A stretch of DNA of 23,414 bases from positions 14,193-37,606 of the forward strand of contig DJEH01000065.1 in the NCBI GenBank assembly GCA_002431845.1. Reading direction: 5' to 3'. This document shows, one piece after another, positions 15,155-23,247 of the stretch. Source of the DNA: Prevotellaceae bacterium UBA5903 (GTDB taxonomy: Bacteria > Bacteroidota > Bacteroidia > Bacteroidales > Bacteroidaceae). The notes under the pieces were generated by a model. The model saw only the letters and a list, made by a program, of their open reading frames with translations, searched no databases and was not told where the DNA came from. How positions within the stretch are numbered: position 1 is the first letter of the stretch; each line of letters begins with the position of its first letter. The translations under genes were made by a program, and so were the position numbers.

Positions 15155-16804
15155 ATGAATTTATTCATAAAGAAATCGGCCGAGGATTTATTAAAAGAAG
15201 CCGAGAATGATGGTGGACGCGGGCTGAAACGTGTGCTTGGTCCTGGCGGATTAATAGCATTAGGAGTAGGTGTAATTATAGGTGCAGGTTTGTTTTCAGT
15301 AACAGGCATTGTAGCAGGTGCGCATACTGGTCCAGCCATAGTCATAAGTTTTGCGCTTGCGGCGGTGGCATGCGCATTGTGCGGTTTGTGTTATGCCGAG
15401 TTCGCTTCTATGCTTCCTGTTTCAGGTTCGGCATACACCTATTCGTACTTTACAATGGGCGAACTCGTAGCATGGATAATAGGGTGGGACCTTGTGCTTG
15501 AGTACACAGTAGCGTCGGTTGCCATAGCCATATCGTGGAGCAAATACTTCAGCATTATGCTTCAAGATATAGGTCATCCGCTCCCCATAGAATGGACAGC
15601 ATGTCCTGCAGAGGGCGGAATATTCAATGTGCCAGCCATGCTATTAGTAGTGTTCTTGTCGTGCATTTTAATGCGCGGAACAGCTGGTAGCTCAAAGTTC
15701 AACGACCTCATGGTGGCGCTAAAGATAACAGTTGTATTAGCTTTTATCTTTATTGGTTTTAAGTATATCAGAGCAGAAAATCTCACCCCGTTTATCCCCG
15801 AAAACACGGGTGTTTTTGGCGAATATGGTTGGAGTGGAGTGTTGCGCGGAGCCGCAATCGTGTTCTTTGCATACATAGGTTTCGATGCTGTAAGTACGGC
15901 AGCACAAGAAACAAAGAACCCTCGTCGCAATATGCCAATAGGCATTTTAGGTTCGCTATTGGTGTGTAGTATACTCTATATGGTGTTCTCGTTTGTGATG
16001 ACAGGTGTGGTTGATTATCATGCATACATAGGTGCCGAGAGTATAGCACCAGCAGCAACAGCTGTAGCCAACATGGGGCCAGTTGGTGCCGATGGTGTGG
16101 TTGTTCCAGCTTATCCATGGCTTAATCGTGGCATTATCATAGCCATATTGTTAGGTTATGCCAGCGTGGTAATGGTAATGATGTTAGGGCAGAGTCGTGT
16201 GTTTTACAGCATGAGTAAAGATGGATTGTTACCACCTTTGTTCTCACATCTACACAAGCGTTTTCACACCCCAGCCCGAAGCAACTTCCTCTTTATGATT
16301 GTGATAGGCACGTTAGCAGGCATTGTTCCTGCCAACATAGCAGGCGAGATGACGAGTATCGGAACGCTTTTTGCATTCTCGCTTGTGTGCTTAGGTGTGA
16401 TAGTAGTACGCAAAACTCAGCCACATGCCCCTCGCGGTTTTAAAACCCCATGGGTGCCCTATGTGCCAGCGGCAGGACTCATTTTGTGTATTGGTATGAT
16501 GCTTTTTCTCCCAGCCGAAACATGGATACGTCTTGTGATGTGGATGCTAATTGGTATAGACATATACTCTTATTATGGTATCAAACATAGCACGATAGGA
16601 GGTGGCACCATACGTCGTCACGGACAAACCATACTCAGTGCAATAGGCGTGTTTATAGGCTTTCTTTGCATACTAACAGGCTTTTGGCACCAGCAAACAG
16701 TGGGGTGGGGCGAGAGCCACCTTATGCTTTGGATTGCTGCCTTGTTTGGCGTTGTTCACATTTTCTTCTTCTTAGTAAGAGGCTTTATAAAGCACAATGA
16801 TTAA
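15155..16804 (+). CDS. APC-superfamily amino acid permease, copy 2
   Basis: This 549-residue paralogue is collinear with the preceding permease from the first residues (MNLFIKKSAEDLLKEAENDG) to the last helix, without gaps of note. GVIIGAGLF in TM1 and the FDAVSTAAQETKNPRRNMP loop are unchanged. Differences are concentrated in TM2-TM4 (for example TVASVAIAISWS versus ALAAMTVSISWS) and the final helices, where substrate choice could differ. The same CAT/YfnA-type amino acid:proton symport role is expected. No separate promoter is clear in the 98-base gap, so co-transcription is likely. A bidirectional terminator follows, shared with the convergent sotB gene. Confidence 0.93.
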   Translation: MNLFIKKSAEDLLKEAENDGGRGLKRVLGPGGLIALGVGVIIGAGLFSVTGIVAGAHTGPAIVISFALAAVACALCGLCYAEFASMLPVSGSAYTYSYFTMGELVAWIIGWDLVLEYTVASVAIAISWSKYFSIMLQDIGHPLPIEWTACPAEGGIFNVPAMLLVVFLSCILMRGTAGSSKFNDLMVALKITVVLAFIFIGFKYIRAENLTPFIPENTGVFGEYGWSGVLRGAAIVFFAYIGFDAVSTAAQETKNPRRNMPIGILGSLLVCSILYMVFSFVMTGVVDYHAYIGAESIAPAATAVANMGPVGADGVVVPAYPWLNRGIIIAILLGYASVVMVMMLGQSRVFYSMSKDGLLPPLFSHLHKRFHTPARSNFLFMIVIGTLAGIVPANIAGEMTSIGTLFAFSLVCLGVIVVRKTQPHAPRGFKTPWVPYVPAAGLILCIGMMLFLPAETWIRLVMWMLIGIDIYSYYGIKHSTIGGGTIRRHGQTILSAIGVFIGFLCILTGFWHQQTVGWGESHLMLWIAALFGVVHIFFFLVRGFIKHND

Positions 16805-16831
16805 GCGTTAAAACAAGCACCTAAATACACA

Positions 16832-16867
16832 AAGCCCACGTATCTATATAGCAAGATACGTGGGCTT
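16832..16867. terminator. Bidirectional hairpin between permease 2 and sotB
   Basis: A perfect 14-bp stem (16832-16845 with 16854-16867, 8-base loop) lies between convergent genes. The outer pairs give AA/TT on both sides, but neither side has a long T run, so efficiency may be moderate. Confidence 0.7.
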
Positions 16868-16900
16868 ATGTTATATATAATATATGTTCAGCAAGCAGTA

Positions 16901-18067
16901 TTAAACCCTATCACCTAAGCGTTTCATCCAATATATTAGTCCGATAAATCCTAACACGGCACCCGCATAGCCAATATAAGCAATTGAAGCATGCGTACAA
17001 ATGCTACCACCGATAAAGGCGCCACTACCTATGCCAAGGTTGAATATGCCAGAGAATATAGACATGGCTACGGCAGTGCTTTCGGGTTTAGTTATCAAGA
17101 TGATGTTCGACTGCATAGCCACGTTGTAGGCTGTTGAGGCCATGCCCCATAAGGCACAAACTACGATAATAGCCAACAAACTGCTGGCACATGGTTGCAG
17201 CAGCAATAAACACAATGAAGAGCAAGCAACAATTGCCGTGATAAAGCGTTTGCGATTTTTGTTATAATATTTAGAAAATACAATACTGCCCAAAAATCCT
17301 GCGCCCCCATATATCATCAAGGTGGCAGTGACCCAACTATCTTTGAGCATAGACACCTGTTTTAAGAAAGGCTCTATATAGCTATAAGCCACATAAAACG
17401 ATGTAGAAATAAGCAACGTAAAAATGTATAATCCAACAATGCCTTGTTGCTTAAGTAGCTCGGGCAATTTCCGTACTGAGAATTTGCCACGACTCGGAAG
17501 TGTGGGCAGTCTGAATGCGGCATATACAAAGGTGATGGCAGAGAATATGCCAATGCTTAAAAACGTCATACGCCATCCCACATGTAAACCTATAATTCTG
17601 CCTAAAGGCATACCCAATATCATGGCAACCGACGAACCTGTAACCACCATACTCAGTGCGATAGAGCGATATTTGTCGGGAACAATGCGCACTGCAATCG
17701 GAGATATTACCGACCAAAACACGGCGTGTGTGCAAGCCACACCAATGCGCGAAAACATCAACATAGCATAATTTGTTGATAAGAACGAAGTCACTTGGAA
17801 AAGCGTAAACAAGCCCAATAACCATAGTATTAGCCGTTTCATTTCCATTTTCGACACCAAAATCATCAATGGCAACGACAGTATCATCACTGCCCAAGCA
17901 TACACCGATATGAGCATACCGGCACTTGCTTCAGTAAGTCCAAAGTCGGTTTTAATGTCGGTTAAAAGTCCGATAGGAACAAACTCCGAAGTATTGAAAA
18001 TAAAGGTGGCAAACGTTAGAGCCAGCAGCGAAAACCAGTCCTTAACAGACATTTTATTTTCCATCAT
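16901..18067 (-). CDS. sotB: SotB-like sugar efflux MFS transporter
   Basis: This 388-residue, 12-helix major facilitator belongs to the DHA1/SotB branch. It shares long collinear similarity with E. coli SotB (YdeA): FIFNTSEFVPIGLL in TM1, MLISVYAWAVMILSLPLMI in TM2, SRIGVACTHAVFWSV in TM4, LGMPLGRIIG with GWRMTF in TM5, and AVAMSIFSGIFNLGIGSGA near TM10-11. E. coli SotB exports arabinose and related sugars or IPTG, so sugar detoxifying efflux is the expected role; the natural substrate here is unknown. The start has two adjacent ATGs, and the first is used. It is transcribed divergently from the yhcH-like gene out of a shared promoter region. Confidence 0.88.
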   Translation of the reverse strand: MMENKMSVKDWFSLLALTFATFIFNTSEFVPIGLLTDIKTDFGLTEASAGMLISVYAWAVMILSLPLMILVSKMEMKRLILWLLGLFTLFQVTSFLSTNYAMLMFSRIGVACTHAVFWSVISPIAVRIVPDKYRSIALSMVVTGSSVAMILGMPLGRIIGLHVGWRMTFLSIGIFSAITFVYAAFRLPTLPSRGKFSVRKLPELLKQQGIVGLYIFTLLISTSFYVAYSYIEPFLKQVSMLKDSWVTATLMIYGGAGFLGSIVFSKYYNKNRKRFITAIVACSSLCLLLLQPCASSLLAIIVVCALWGMASTAYNVAMQSNIILITKPESTAVAMSIFSGIFNLGIGSGAFIGGSICTHASIAYIGYAGAVLGFIGLIYWMKRLGDRV

Positions 18068-18100
18068 AGTTTAGTTGTTATTTTTTGTTTTTGTGTGGTG

Positions 18101-18131
18101 CAAAGTTAGTTTAAAACTAATGTTTAGTCAA
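18101..18131 (-). promoter_or_regulatory. Promoter candidate for sotB
   Basis: Minus-strand TTGAC (18127-18131), then 18 bases, then TAACTTTG (18101-18108). The -7 match is exact, and the start codon is about 34 bases away. It overlaps the promoter region of the divergent gene. Confidence 0.55.
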
Positions 18132-18141
18132 TAATATAATG

Positions 18142-18149
18142 TATTTTTG
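18142..18149 (+). promoter_or_regulatory. Candidate -7 element for the YhcH-family gene
   Basis: TATTTTTG matches TAnnTTTG about 36 bases before the ATG at 18185. It lies only some 10 bases beyond the -33 region of the opposing sotB promoter. Confidence 0.45.
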
Positions 18150-18184
18150 TAGCACTTTTTATTTTTAAAATAAAAGCATACATC

Positions 18185-18634
18185 ATGATATTAGGTTCTT
18201 TACAAAACAGCGAACGCATAGAGAAACTCTATCCCGCTCTGAAGCAAGTGTTTAAGTTTGTCAAAACGCATAATTGTGCGGCATTACCGGCAGGTCGCAT
18301 TGAGATAGACGGCGAAAAGGTGTTTATAAATGTGGATGATGCCACCCTTAAAACCCAAGAAGAGCAGATGCTCGAGGTGCATCGTAAGTACGTAGATATA
18401 CATTTTCCTATAACCGACGACGAGATAGTAGGGTGGCGCGACTTAGCATCTATACACACGCAGAGTGTGGAGCCATTCAACGCAGAACGCGACTTTGCTT
18501 TTTACAAAGAACCTGCAAAGGTATATTTCACGGTGCAGCCAGGCGAGTTCTACATCATGTTTCCAGAGGATGCGCATGCACCTATTATAGGCAAAGGCTA
18601 CTTGCGCAAGTTGGTGGCAAAGGTGCTTTTATAG
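18185..18634 (+). CDS. YhcH/YjgK/YiaL (EbgC) family beta-subunit-like protein
   Basis: This 149-residue cytosolic cupin-like protein is the normal length for the family (E. coli YhcH/NanQ, EbgC and TabA). Typical parts are the start MILGSLQNSER, the central EEQMLEVHRKYVDIHFPI strand with likely metal ligands (Glu and His), VQPGEFYIMFPEDAHAP and the ending YLRKLVAKV. Members act on sugar anomers: NanQ speeds opening of alpha-sialic acid. Others modulate beta-galactosidase or biofilm. No sialic acid genes are near, so the substrate is undetermined. It is divergent from the sugar efflux gene sotB, and a link through sugar handling is possible but unproven. A strong terminator follows. Confidence 0.9.
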   Translation: MILGSLQNSERIEKLYPALKQVFKFVKTHNCAALPAGRIEIDGEKVFINVDDATLKTQEEQMLEVHRKYVDIHFPITDDEIVGWRDLASIHTQSVEPFNAERDFAFYKEPAKVYFTVQPGEFYIMFPEDAHAPIIGKGYLRKLVAKVLL

Positions 18635-18665
18635 TTTGTATTTATCCATATTATGTAAATGCAGA

Positions 18666-18709
18666 AAAGGTTAGAAACTTTATTCAAAATGAGTTTCTAA
18701 CCTTTTTTT
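18666..18709 (+). terminator. Intrinsic terminator of the YhcH-family gene
   Basis: A perfect 13-bp stem (18666-18678 with 18693-18705) is followed by T through 18709. It ends just before the stop of the convergent metallophosphoesterase gene and may also serve it on the minus strand, where a run of T also follows. Confidence 0.87.
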
Positions 18710-18716
18710 GTGGTGT

Positions 18717-19859
18717 TTAGTTGTGTAGTGTAAGCACTTCTATTTTAGGCCATGCCCCTAAGCGGTAGGGCACGTTTCCCCCAATGCCAGTAGACACATA
18801 GAGTTGTTGGTTTCCTTGGTGATAAATGCCTCCCCACTCGGGCATGAACCATGCTGCGGGCGAGAAATGCCCCACTTGCATTTGCAAGGCATGCGTGTGC
18901 CCTGATAGGGTTAAATCCACTTTTGTTTGCTTTATAACCTCGTTGCGCCAGTGCCAAGGGTCGTGGCTTAAGAGCACTGTGCATGCATTATCGTTGATGC
19001 CTTGCATAGCTTTCTTAAGGTTGCCATGCGAGGGGAAGGGAGGTTTACCAATGTTTTCAACTCCCACAACAACCAAGGAGTCGTTGCCTCTCTTAATAGC
19101 TTTATGTTCGTTGAGTAGCACCTGCCAGCCCATAGCCCGCTGTGCCCTAACGATGCGACAAGTCTCGTTGTGCTGTTCTTTAGCCGTAAGTCCGGGCTGA
19201 TACAAGCAGTAATCGTGATTGCCAAGCACCGAAAGCACGCCATCTTTAGCCTTGAGTTTTCTCAGTGTGCGGATAAAAGGCAGGGCCTCGTTTGATGCGG
19301 TGTTTACCATGTCGCCAGTAAACACTATGAGGTCTGGCTTCTGCTTGTTGATACTGTCTACCATGGCTTTCATAATGCTTGTGTCGCCTGCATACGAGCC
19401 TAAATGAAGGTCGGAAATCTGCACAATTTTGTATCCGTTGAAGGCTGAAGCCATGCGTGGCAGTTTGATGTGAGTACGTTCCACACGCAACAATCGCCAG
19501 CCAAAGCCCGTTCCCCACACTTGTAGAGCAGCCATGCAAACGGCCAATACCAATGCTATCTTACGAGTGTAGGGGGCAAAATGTGGCAGTTGCCAAGCTA
19601 TGCCTTTACCTACAATATCCACTATTACATACACCAGTTTAGGCACAGATATGCATATAATCATGATAAAAGCATACTGCATTAGCATGGATGCTCGCAC
19701 TTGGCATACAAGTAGTAGCATGCACAAAAGTGTAGCTATAGTAGGCAATATTAAGAGCACTGTGCGCCACATGCCAGACTGCATGCGCAAATAGTTCCAC
19801 CAGATGTAAGCATCGGGTAGTAGTAGTAAAAAGAGGATGAGAATAAAAAATCTGAACAC
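18717..19859 (-). CDS. Membrane-anchored calcineurin-like metallophosphoesterase (GTG start)
   Basis: This 380-residue protein has four predicted N-terminal helices (about 2-21, 32-52, 58-82, 101-117) and a metallophosphoesterase domain. The dinuclear metal ligands are in canonical order: D150 and H152 in SDLHLG, GD at 182-183, GNHD at 213-216, SHD at 298-300 and GHTH at 320-323. The nearest named relatives are YaeI/YkuE-type phosphodiesterases; phospholipid or lipid A precursor hydrolysis is possible but not shown. The initiator is GTG: an in-frame TAG lies two codons upstream, and the next ATG (residue 26) would cut off the first helix. The leader contains a copy of a dispersed palindromic repeat. 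Confidence 0.88.
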   Translation of the reverse strand: MFRFFILILFLLLLPDAYIWWNYLRMQSGMWRTVLLILPTIATLLCMLLLVCQVRASMLMQYAFIMIICISVPKLVYVIVDIVGKGIAWQLPHFAPYTRKIALVLAVCMAALQVWGTGFGWRLLRVERTHIKLPRMASAFNGYKIVQISDLHLGSYAGDTSIMKAMVDSINKQKPDLIVFTGDMVNTASNEALPFIRTLRKLKAKDGVLSVLGNHDYCLYQPGLTAKEQHNETCRIVRAQRAMGWQVLLNEHKAIKRGNDSLVVVGVENIGKPPFPSHGNLKKAMQGINDNACTVLLSHDPWHWRNEVIKQTKVDLTLSGHTHALQMQVGHFSPAAWFMPEWGGIYHQGNQQLYVSTGIGGNVPYRLGAWPKIEVLTLHN

Positions 19860-19877
19860 TTTTCTATTAAGTTTATG

Positions 19878-19949
19878 TAAGTAGGTGTTGGTGGGACGAG
19901 CGTGCTAATTCATATTAATTTTGAACACCTACTTATCAATGGATTAGCA
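19878..19949. repeat. Dispersed palindrome, copy 2, with two interleaved inverted repeats
   Basis: The arms 19878-19889 and 19924-19935 pair over 12 bp (TAAGTAGGTGTT/AACACCTACTTA). A second pair, 19903-19909 with 19943-19949 (TGCTAAT/ATTAGCA), is interleaved with the first, a pseudoknot-like order. The motif TTTTGAACACCTACTTA is shared with copies near 7700 and 15094. It lies in the leader of the metallophosphoesterase gene. Confidence 0.6.
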
Positions 19950-19975
19950 TGTAATAATAGGGTAGGAAGTATAAT

Positions 19976-20022
19976 AAAAACACAGACCAATCGTCACGCA
20001 GATGCATGGCGAATAGTCTGTG
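19976..20022 (-). terminator. Intrinsic terminator of the CNNM gene
   Basis: The arms CACAGAC (19981-19987) and GTCTGTG (20016-20022) extend inward to about 13 pairs with one mismatch. On the minus strand TTTTT (19976-19980) follows. The hairpin is about 24 bases past the gene. Confidence 0.82.
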
Positions 20023-20045
20023 CTTTTTATATCATACTTTTCATA

Positions 20046-21083
20046 TTAGTTTTCTTTATGTTGTTGCTCTTGCCATTTTTCGCGAGCAAACTCTTGCATA
20101 TCGGTCACACGGTCTTTTTCATCAACAATCTCTGTGCCCAACATGGTTTCAATAACGTCTTCCATTGTAACGATACCACGGAAGCAACCATATTCATCGA
20201 TGATAATAGAGATGTGTTCTTTCTTAGCCAAGAGTCGTTCCCATATTTTGCTCACGTTCTCAGTTTCCTGAAATGTTAGCACAGGGCGAGCAATTTCAGA
20301 GAGGCGTAGGTCAAATTTATCTTCGGCAAGTTTCTCAAGTATGGCTTGTCTCAGCACGTAGCCTTTTATGTAGTCGTCGTTCTCCTCGTTATAGATAGGT
20401 ATACGTGAAAATTGGCGGAAAGCCTCATTTTGGTAGAACTCGCGTAGCGTTATGCTCTCTTCAGCAATCTCTGCAACCGAGCTTGGCGTCATGATGTCGC
20501 GTGCTTTCACATCGTCGAGTTTCAGCATATTTTGTATCATGCTGTTCTCTTTCTTTTCAAAAACGCCCTCTTCAGCACCCACCGACATCATGGCCGACAC
20601 CTCTTCGCGACTTACAGAAGCCTGTTGCTTTTTGCTTGAGAATATGTGGGTGATAACTTCGGCCATAAGCACCAAGGGGTAGGTAATGATTACCAACACA
20701 TGGATGATGCGAGCGCAAGGGATGGCTAACTTTCGCCAGTATGCAGCACCGATGGTTTTAGGTATGATTTCAGAAAACACAAGGATGAGCAAGGTGAGTA
20801 TGGCAGAGGTTAGAGCAAAGAATTGGCTGCCAAATATAGCCTCGCTCTGTGCACCCACACCAGCAGCACCAACGGTGTGCGAAATGGTGTTTAGCGCAAG
20901 GATTGCAGCAATAGGTTTGTCGATGTCTTGCTTATATTTTTTGAGCAATGGTGCTCCAGGTCTGCCTTCTTGCTCAAGCATCGAAACAAACGACATAGGC
21001 GCAGAGAGCAGCACTGCCTCGAGTATGGAACATAGAAATGAGATGCTAAGAGCGCCTATTAAATAGAGGAGTAATAGCCCCAT
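20046..21083 (-). CDS. CNNM (DUF21)-CBS domain membrane protein, putative divalent cation transporter
   Basis: This 345-residue protein has an N-terminal CNNM/DUF21 membrane domain (about 1-150) and then a CBS pair (about 190-325). Membrane marks are the first helix with SFLCSILEAVLLSAP, LNTISHTVGAAGVG and LVFSEIIPKTIG (101-112), the conserved E-x-x-P-K-T site. The linker VGAEEGVFEKKENSMIQNML and the CBS parts RDIMTPSS, FSRIPIYNE and IIDEYGCFRGIVTMEDVIE are standard for CorC/HlyC/MpfA-like proteins linked to magnesium or cobalt efflux. The CorC_HlyC C-terminal domain is missing, so it is not GldE. It is a single-gene unit with a structured leader and terminator. Confidence 0.9.
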   Translation of the reverse strand: MGLLLLYLIGALSISFLCSILEAVLLSAPMSFVSMLEQEGRPGAPLLKKYKQDIDKPIAAILALNTISHTVGAAGVGAQSEAIFGSQFFALTSAILTLLILVFSEIIPKTIGAAYWRKLAIPCARIIHVLVIITYPLVLMAEVITHIFSSKKQQASVSREEVSAMMSVGAEEGVFEKKENSMIQNMLKLDDVKARDIMTPSSVAEIAEESITLREFYQNEAFRQFSRIPIYNEENDDYIKGYVLRQAILEKLAEDKFDLRLSEIARPVLTFQETENVSKIWERLLAKKEHISIIIDEYGCFRGIVTMEDVIETMLGTEIVDEKDRVTDMQEFAREKWQEQQHKEN

Positions 21084-21205
21084 GGAATGTAAAATTAGTT
21101 AGACATATACCCCACTGCACAGAGTAGTATACACTGTGTGTAAGCCTTGGCAGGCTTTAGCAGGGAGCGGGCATAAAGCCGGGTAATAGCTCGGTTATAG
21201 CCACT

Positions 21206-21221
21206 TATCTTTGCAAAGATA
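21206..21221 (-). promoter_or_regulatory. Palindromic -7 element upstream of the CNNM gene
   Basis: TATCTTTGCAAAGATA is a perfect 16-bp palindrome, so it presents the Bacteroidetes -7 element TATCTTTG on both strands. The minus-strand copy (21214-21221) serves the CNNM gene with a leader of about 125 bases. No believable gene lies in the plus direction before 21421. Confidence 0.55.
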
Positions 21222-21365
21222 GTAATATAAAATGATTTTCATTCTTTTGAATTTTTAATTTATTGTGAAATTTAAATAGCTAATGTTTTCACCCTATGTT
21301 TTTGATAAGTTGAGATACGCTTTTGTGCTTCTATTATCTGTCAGAAACAAACAAATGAAAACCAC

Positions 21366-21406
21366 AAAAAAACGTGCAAGATACATACGCTCTTACACGT
21401 TTTTTT
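21366..21406 (-). terminator. Intrinsic terminator of the S9 peptidase gene
   Basis: An 11-bp perfect stem (21366-21376 with 21396-21406), continued inward by AAG/CTT after one mismatch, lies 15 bases past the stop. Its outer arm gives seven T residues on the minus strand, and the same on the plus strand. Confidence 0.83.
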
Positions 21407-21420
21407 ATAAACGCCGCTTA

Positions 21421-23247
21421 CTACAGATACTTGGCCAAGAAAGCCTCCATAGCTCTGTAAAAGTCAAAGCGGTTTTCTTGGTTGTGAAAGCCGTGTCCTT
21501 CGTTGTCTTTCACCATGTATTCTACTTCAATGCCGCGTTTTTTTAGTGCTTCAACCATTTGGTCGCTCTCAGCCTTGTTTACGCGTGGGTCGTTAGCTCC
21601 CTGTGCAATGAAGAGTGGCACACAGATGTTGTCGGCATGCAAGGCTGGCGACGTGGCGGCAAGTTGCTCTTTATCCGTTTCGGGATTGCCCACCTGTTCA
21701 TACATCATTTCGAGCATGGGGCGCCAATAAGGGGGAATGGTGCTCATAAAGGTAAACAAGTTGCTCACGCCCACATAGTCTATACCGCATGCATAAAGCT
21801 TAGGAGTGAGTGTCAAGCCAGCCAACACCGCATAACCACCATAGCTTCCGCCGTAGATAGCAATGCGCTTGGGGTTGGCTATGCCTTGGCTGATGAGCCA
21901 CTCTACGCCCTCGGTTATGTCGTCTTGCATCTTAAGTCCCCACTGCTTGTAGCTGGCTTCAAGAAAACTGCGCCCATAGCCCGTGGAACCGCGAAAGTTC
22001 ATTTGAAACACCGCATACCCCCGGTTGCTCAAAAATTGCACCTCCGACGAGTAGCCCCAGCAATCTCTTGCCCAAGGGCCGCCATGAGGGTTTACCACAA
22101 CGGGCAGGTTACGAGTCTCGTCTATGCTTAAGCCCGCGGGCAAGGTGAGATAAGCCTCGATGGTAAGTCCGTCGCTGGTGTTGTATGTCACGGGCAGCAT
22201 CTCGTTCATCTCCTCTTTCTTAATCCACGGAGCAAGGTCAGCCACCTTTTCAGCCTTGTCGGTCTCGGCGTCGTAGAGCCAGTAGGCACCGCGTGTGCGG
22301 TCGCCACCAACGTATATCAAGTAGTAGCGTTCAGCCTTGTCGCTATCGGCAATGCCGTAACGCTCGTCGGGAAAATGTGCCTTGATGCGCTTGCGCAAAG
22401 CCTCCTCTTCGGCATCGAAAAAGTGGCGTATAGGCTCTTTGTGTCCGGTGCAGTAAACGCTCAACAAGCGTTTGCGCTTGCGCGAGTAGCTGATGCTCGA
22501 GATGTCGTAACGCTTGTTTTCGTAGAGCAGTTCAAGCTCTTTACAACTTGAGGGGTCCATGCGCACAAGCACTGTTTTGTCGCGTCCGAGGTTGGTAGCA
22601 GCGTACACTTCGCGGTTGTCGGGCGTAAACTCCATAAAGCTCACCACGTCCTTAAAGTTGGTAGTAAGCACTGGGCGGAAGGGCTCGTCCTCTGTGTCGC
22701 GATAGAGCACCTGCGTGTTTACACCATCAACAATGGCTGTAGCCACGCGTAGGTGGCCGTCGTGGTCGGTCATCCAACCTTGAATGTTACCCGGGTTTTC
22801 GGCCAAAAGAGTGAGTTCGCCCGTTTCGATGTTGAGGCGATAAGGGTCGAAAACCTCAGCATTGCGCTTGTTCATGCCAATCAGCACAAAGCCCGTTTGC
22901 TCTTCAAGGTCGTCGATAAGGCTGGTACGCACCCCTGGAAAGGCGGTGTAAGCACGTAGGTCGGTGCCGTCGCGCTTTACGCCATAAAGTTGGTAGTTTT
23001 CGTCGCCAGCCGTATCTTTCATAAAGAGCAGTCGCTCATTGTCGGCCCACATATAGCCAGCCACACTTCGTTCTGTTTCGCTTGTGATGCGCACGGAGGC
23101 ATCGTCGTTGTCGCTCACTTTGCGCACAAACACGTTGAGGCGGTCGTGATAAGGAGCCATGTAAGAGATGTAAGCACCATCGGGCGAGAGCTGATAAGCA
23201 GTGCGCTCGGAGTTGCGAAAAAAGTCTTCTAAAGGAATTTGTCTCAT
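21421..23247 (-). CDS. S9 family (prolyl oligopeptidase) serine peptidase
   Basis: This 608-residue protein has an N-terminal beta-propeller-like region (about 1-345, with WD-type SPDGAYISY and FTPDNREVYA strands). A C-terminal alpha/beta hydrolase follows, with oxyanion region VVNPHGGPWARD (385-396), nucleophile S468 in GGSYGGYA, acid D553 in GANDPRV and H585 in EGHGF. The arrangement fits acylaminoacyl-peptidase or dipeptidyl-peptidase-like S9C enzymes that trim short peptides. There is no signal peptide (start MRQIPLEDFF), so it is probably cytosolic, unlike the secreted DPP enzymes of Bacteroidales. The reading frame is visibly richer in G and C than its neighbours. It is a stand-alone gene; its upstream region carries a palindromic repeat. 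Confidence 0.93.
   Translation of the reverse strand: MRQIPLEDFFRNSERTAYQLSPDGAYISYMAPYHDRLNVFVRKVSDNDDASVRITSETERSVAGYMWADNERLLFMKDTAGDENYQLYGVKRDGTDLRAYTAFPGVRTSLIDDLEEQTGFVLIGMNKRNAEVFDPYRLNIETGELTLLAENPGNIQGWMTDHDGHLRVATAIVDGVNTQVLYRDTEDEPFRPVLTTNFKDVVSFMEFTPDNREVYAATNLGRDKTVLVRMDPSSCKELELLYENKRYDISSISYSRKRKRLLSVYCTGHKEPIRHFFDAEEEALRKRIKAHFPDERYGIADSDKAERYYLIYVGGDRTRGAYWLYDAETDKAEKVADLAPWIKKEEMNEMLPVTYNTSDGLTIEAYLTLPAGLSIDETRNLPVVVNPHGGPWARDCWGYSSEVQFLSNRGYAVFQMNFRGSTGYGRSFLEASYKQWGLKMQDDITEGVEWLISQGIANPKRIAIYGGSYGGYAVLAGLTLTPKLYACGIDYVGVSNLFTFMSTIPPYWRPMLEMMYEQVGNPETDKEQLAATSPALHADNICVPLFIAQGANDPRVNKAESDQMVEALKKRGIEVEYMVKDNEGHGFHNQENRFDFYRAMEAFLAKYL

Noticed and set aside
13404..16804. 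Composite mobile element flanked by duplicated permeases
   Set aside because: The repeats are whole paralogous genes in direct order with diverged DNA, and there is no transposase or terminal inverted repeat.
20046..21083. Gliding protein GldE
   Set aside because: The CNNM and CBS parts fit, but the C-terminal CorC_HlyC domain is absent and no gld neighbours are seen, so only the general family is called.
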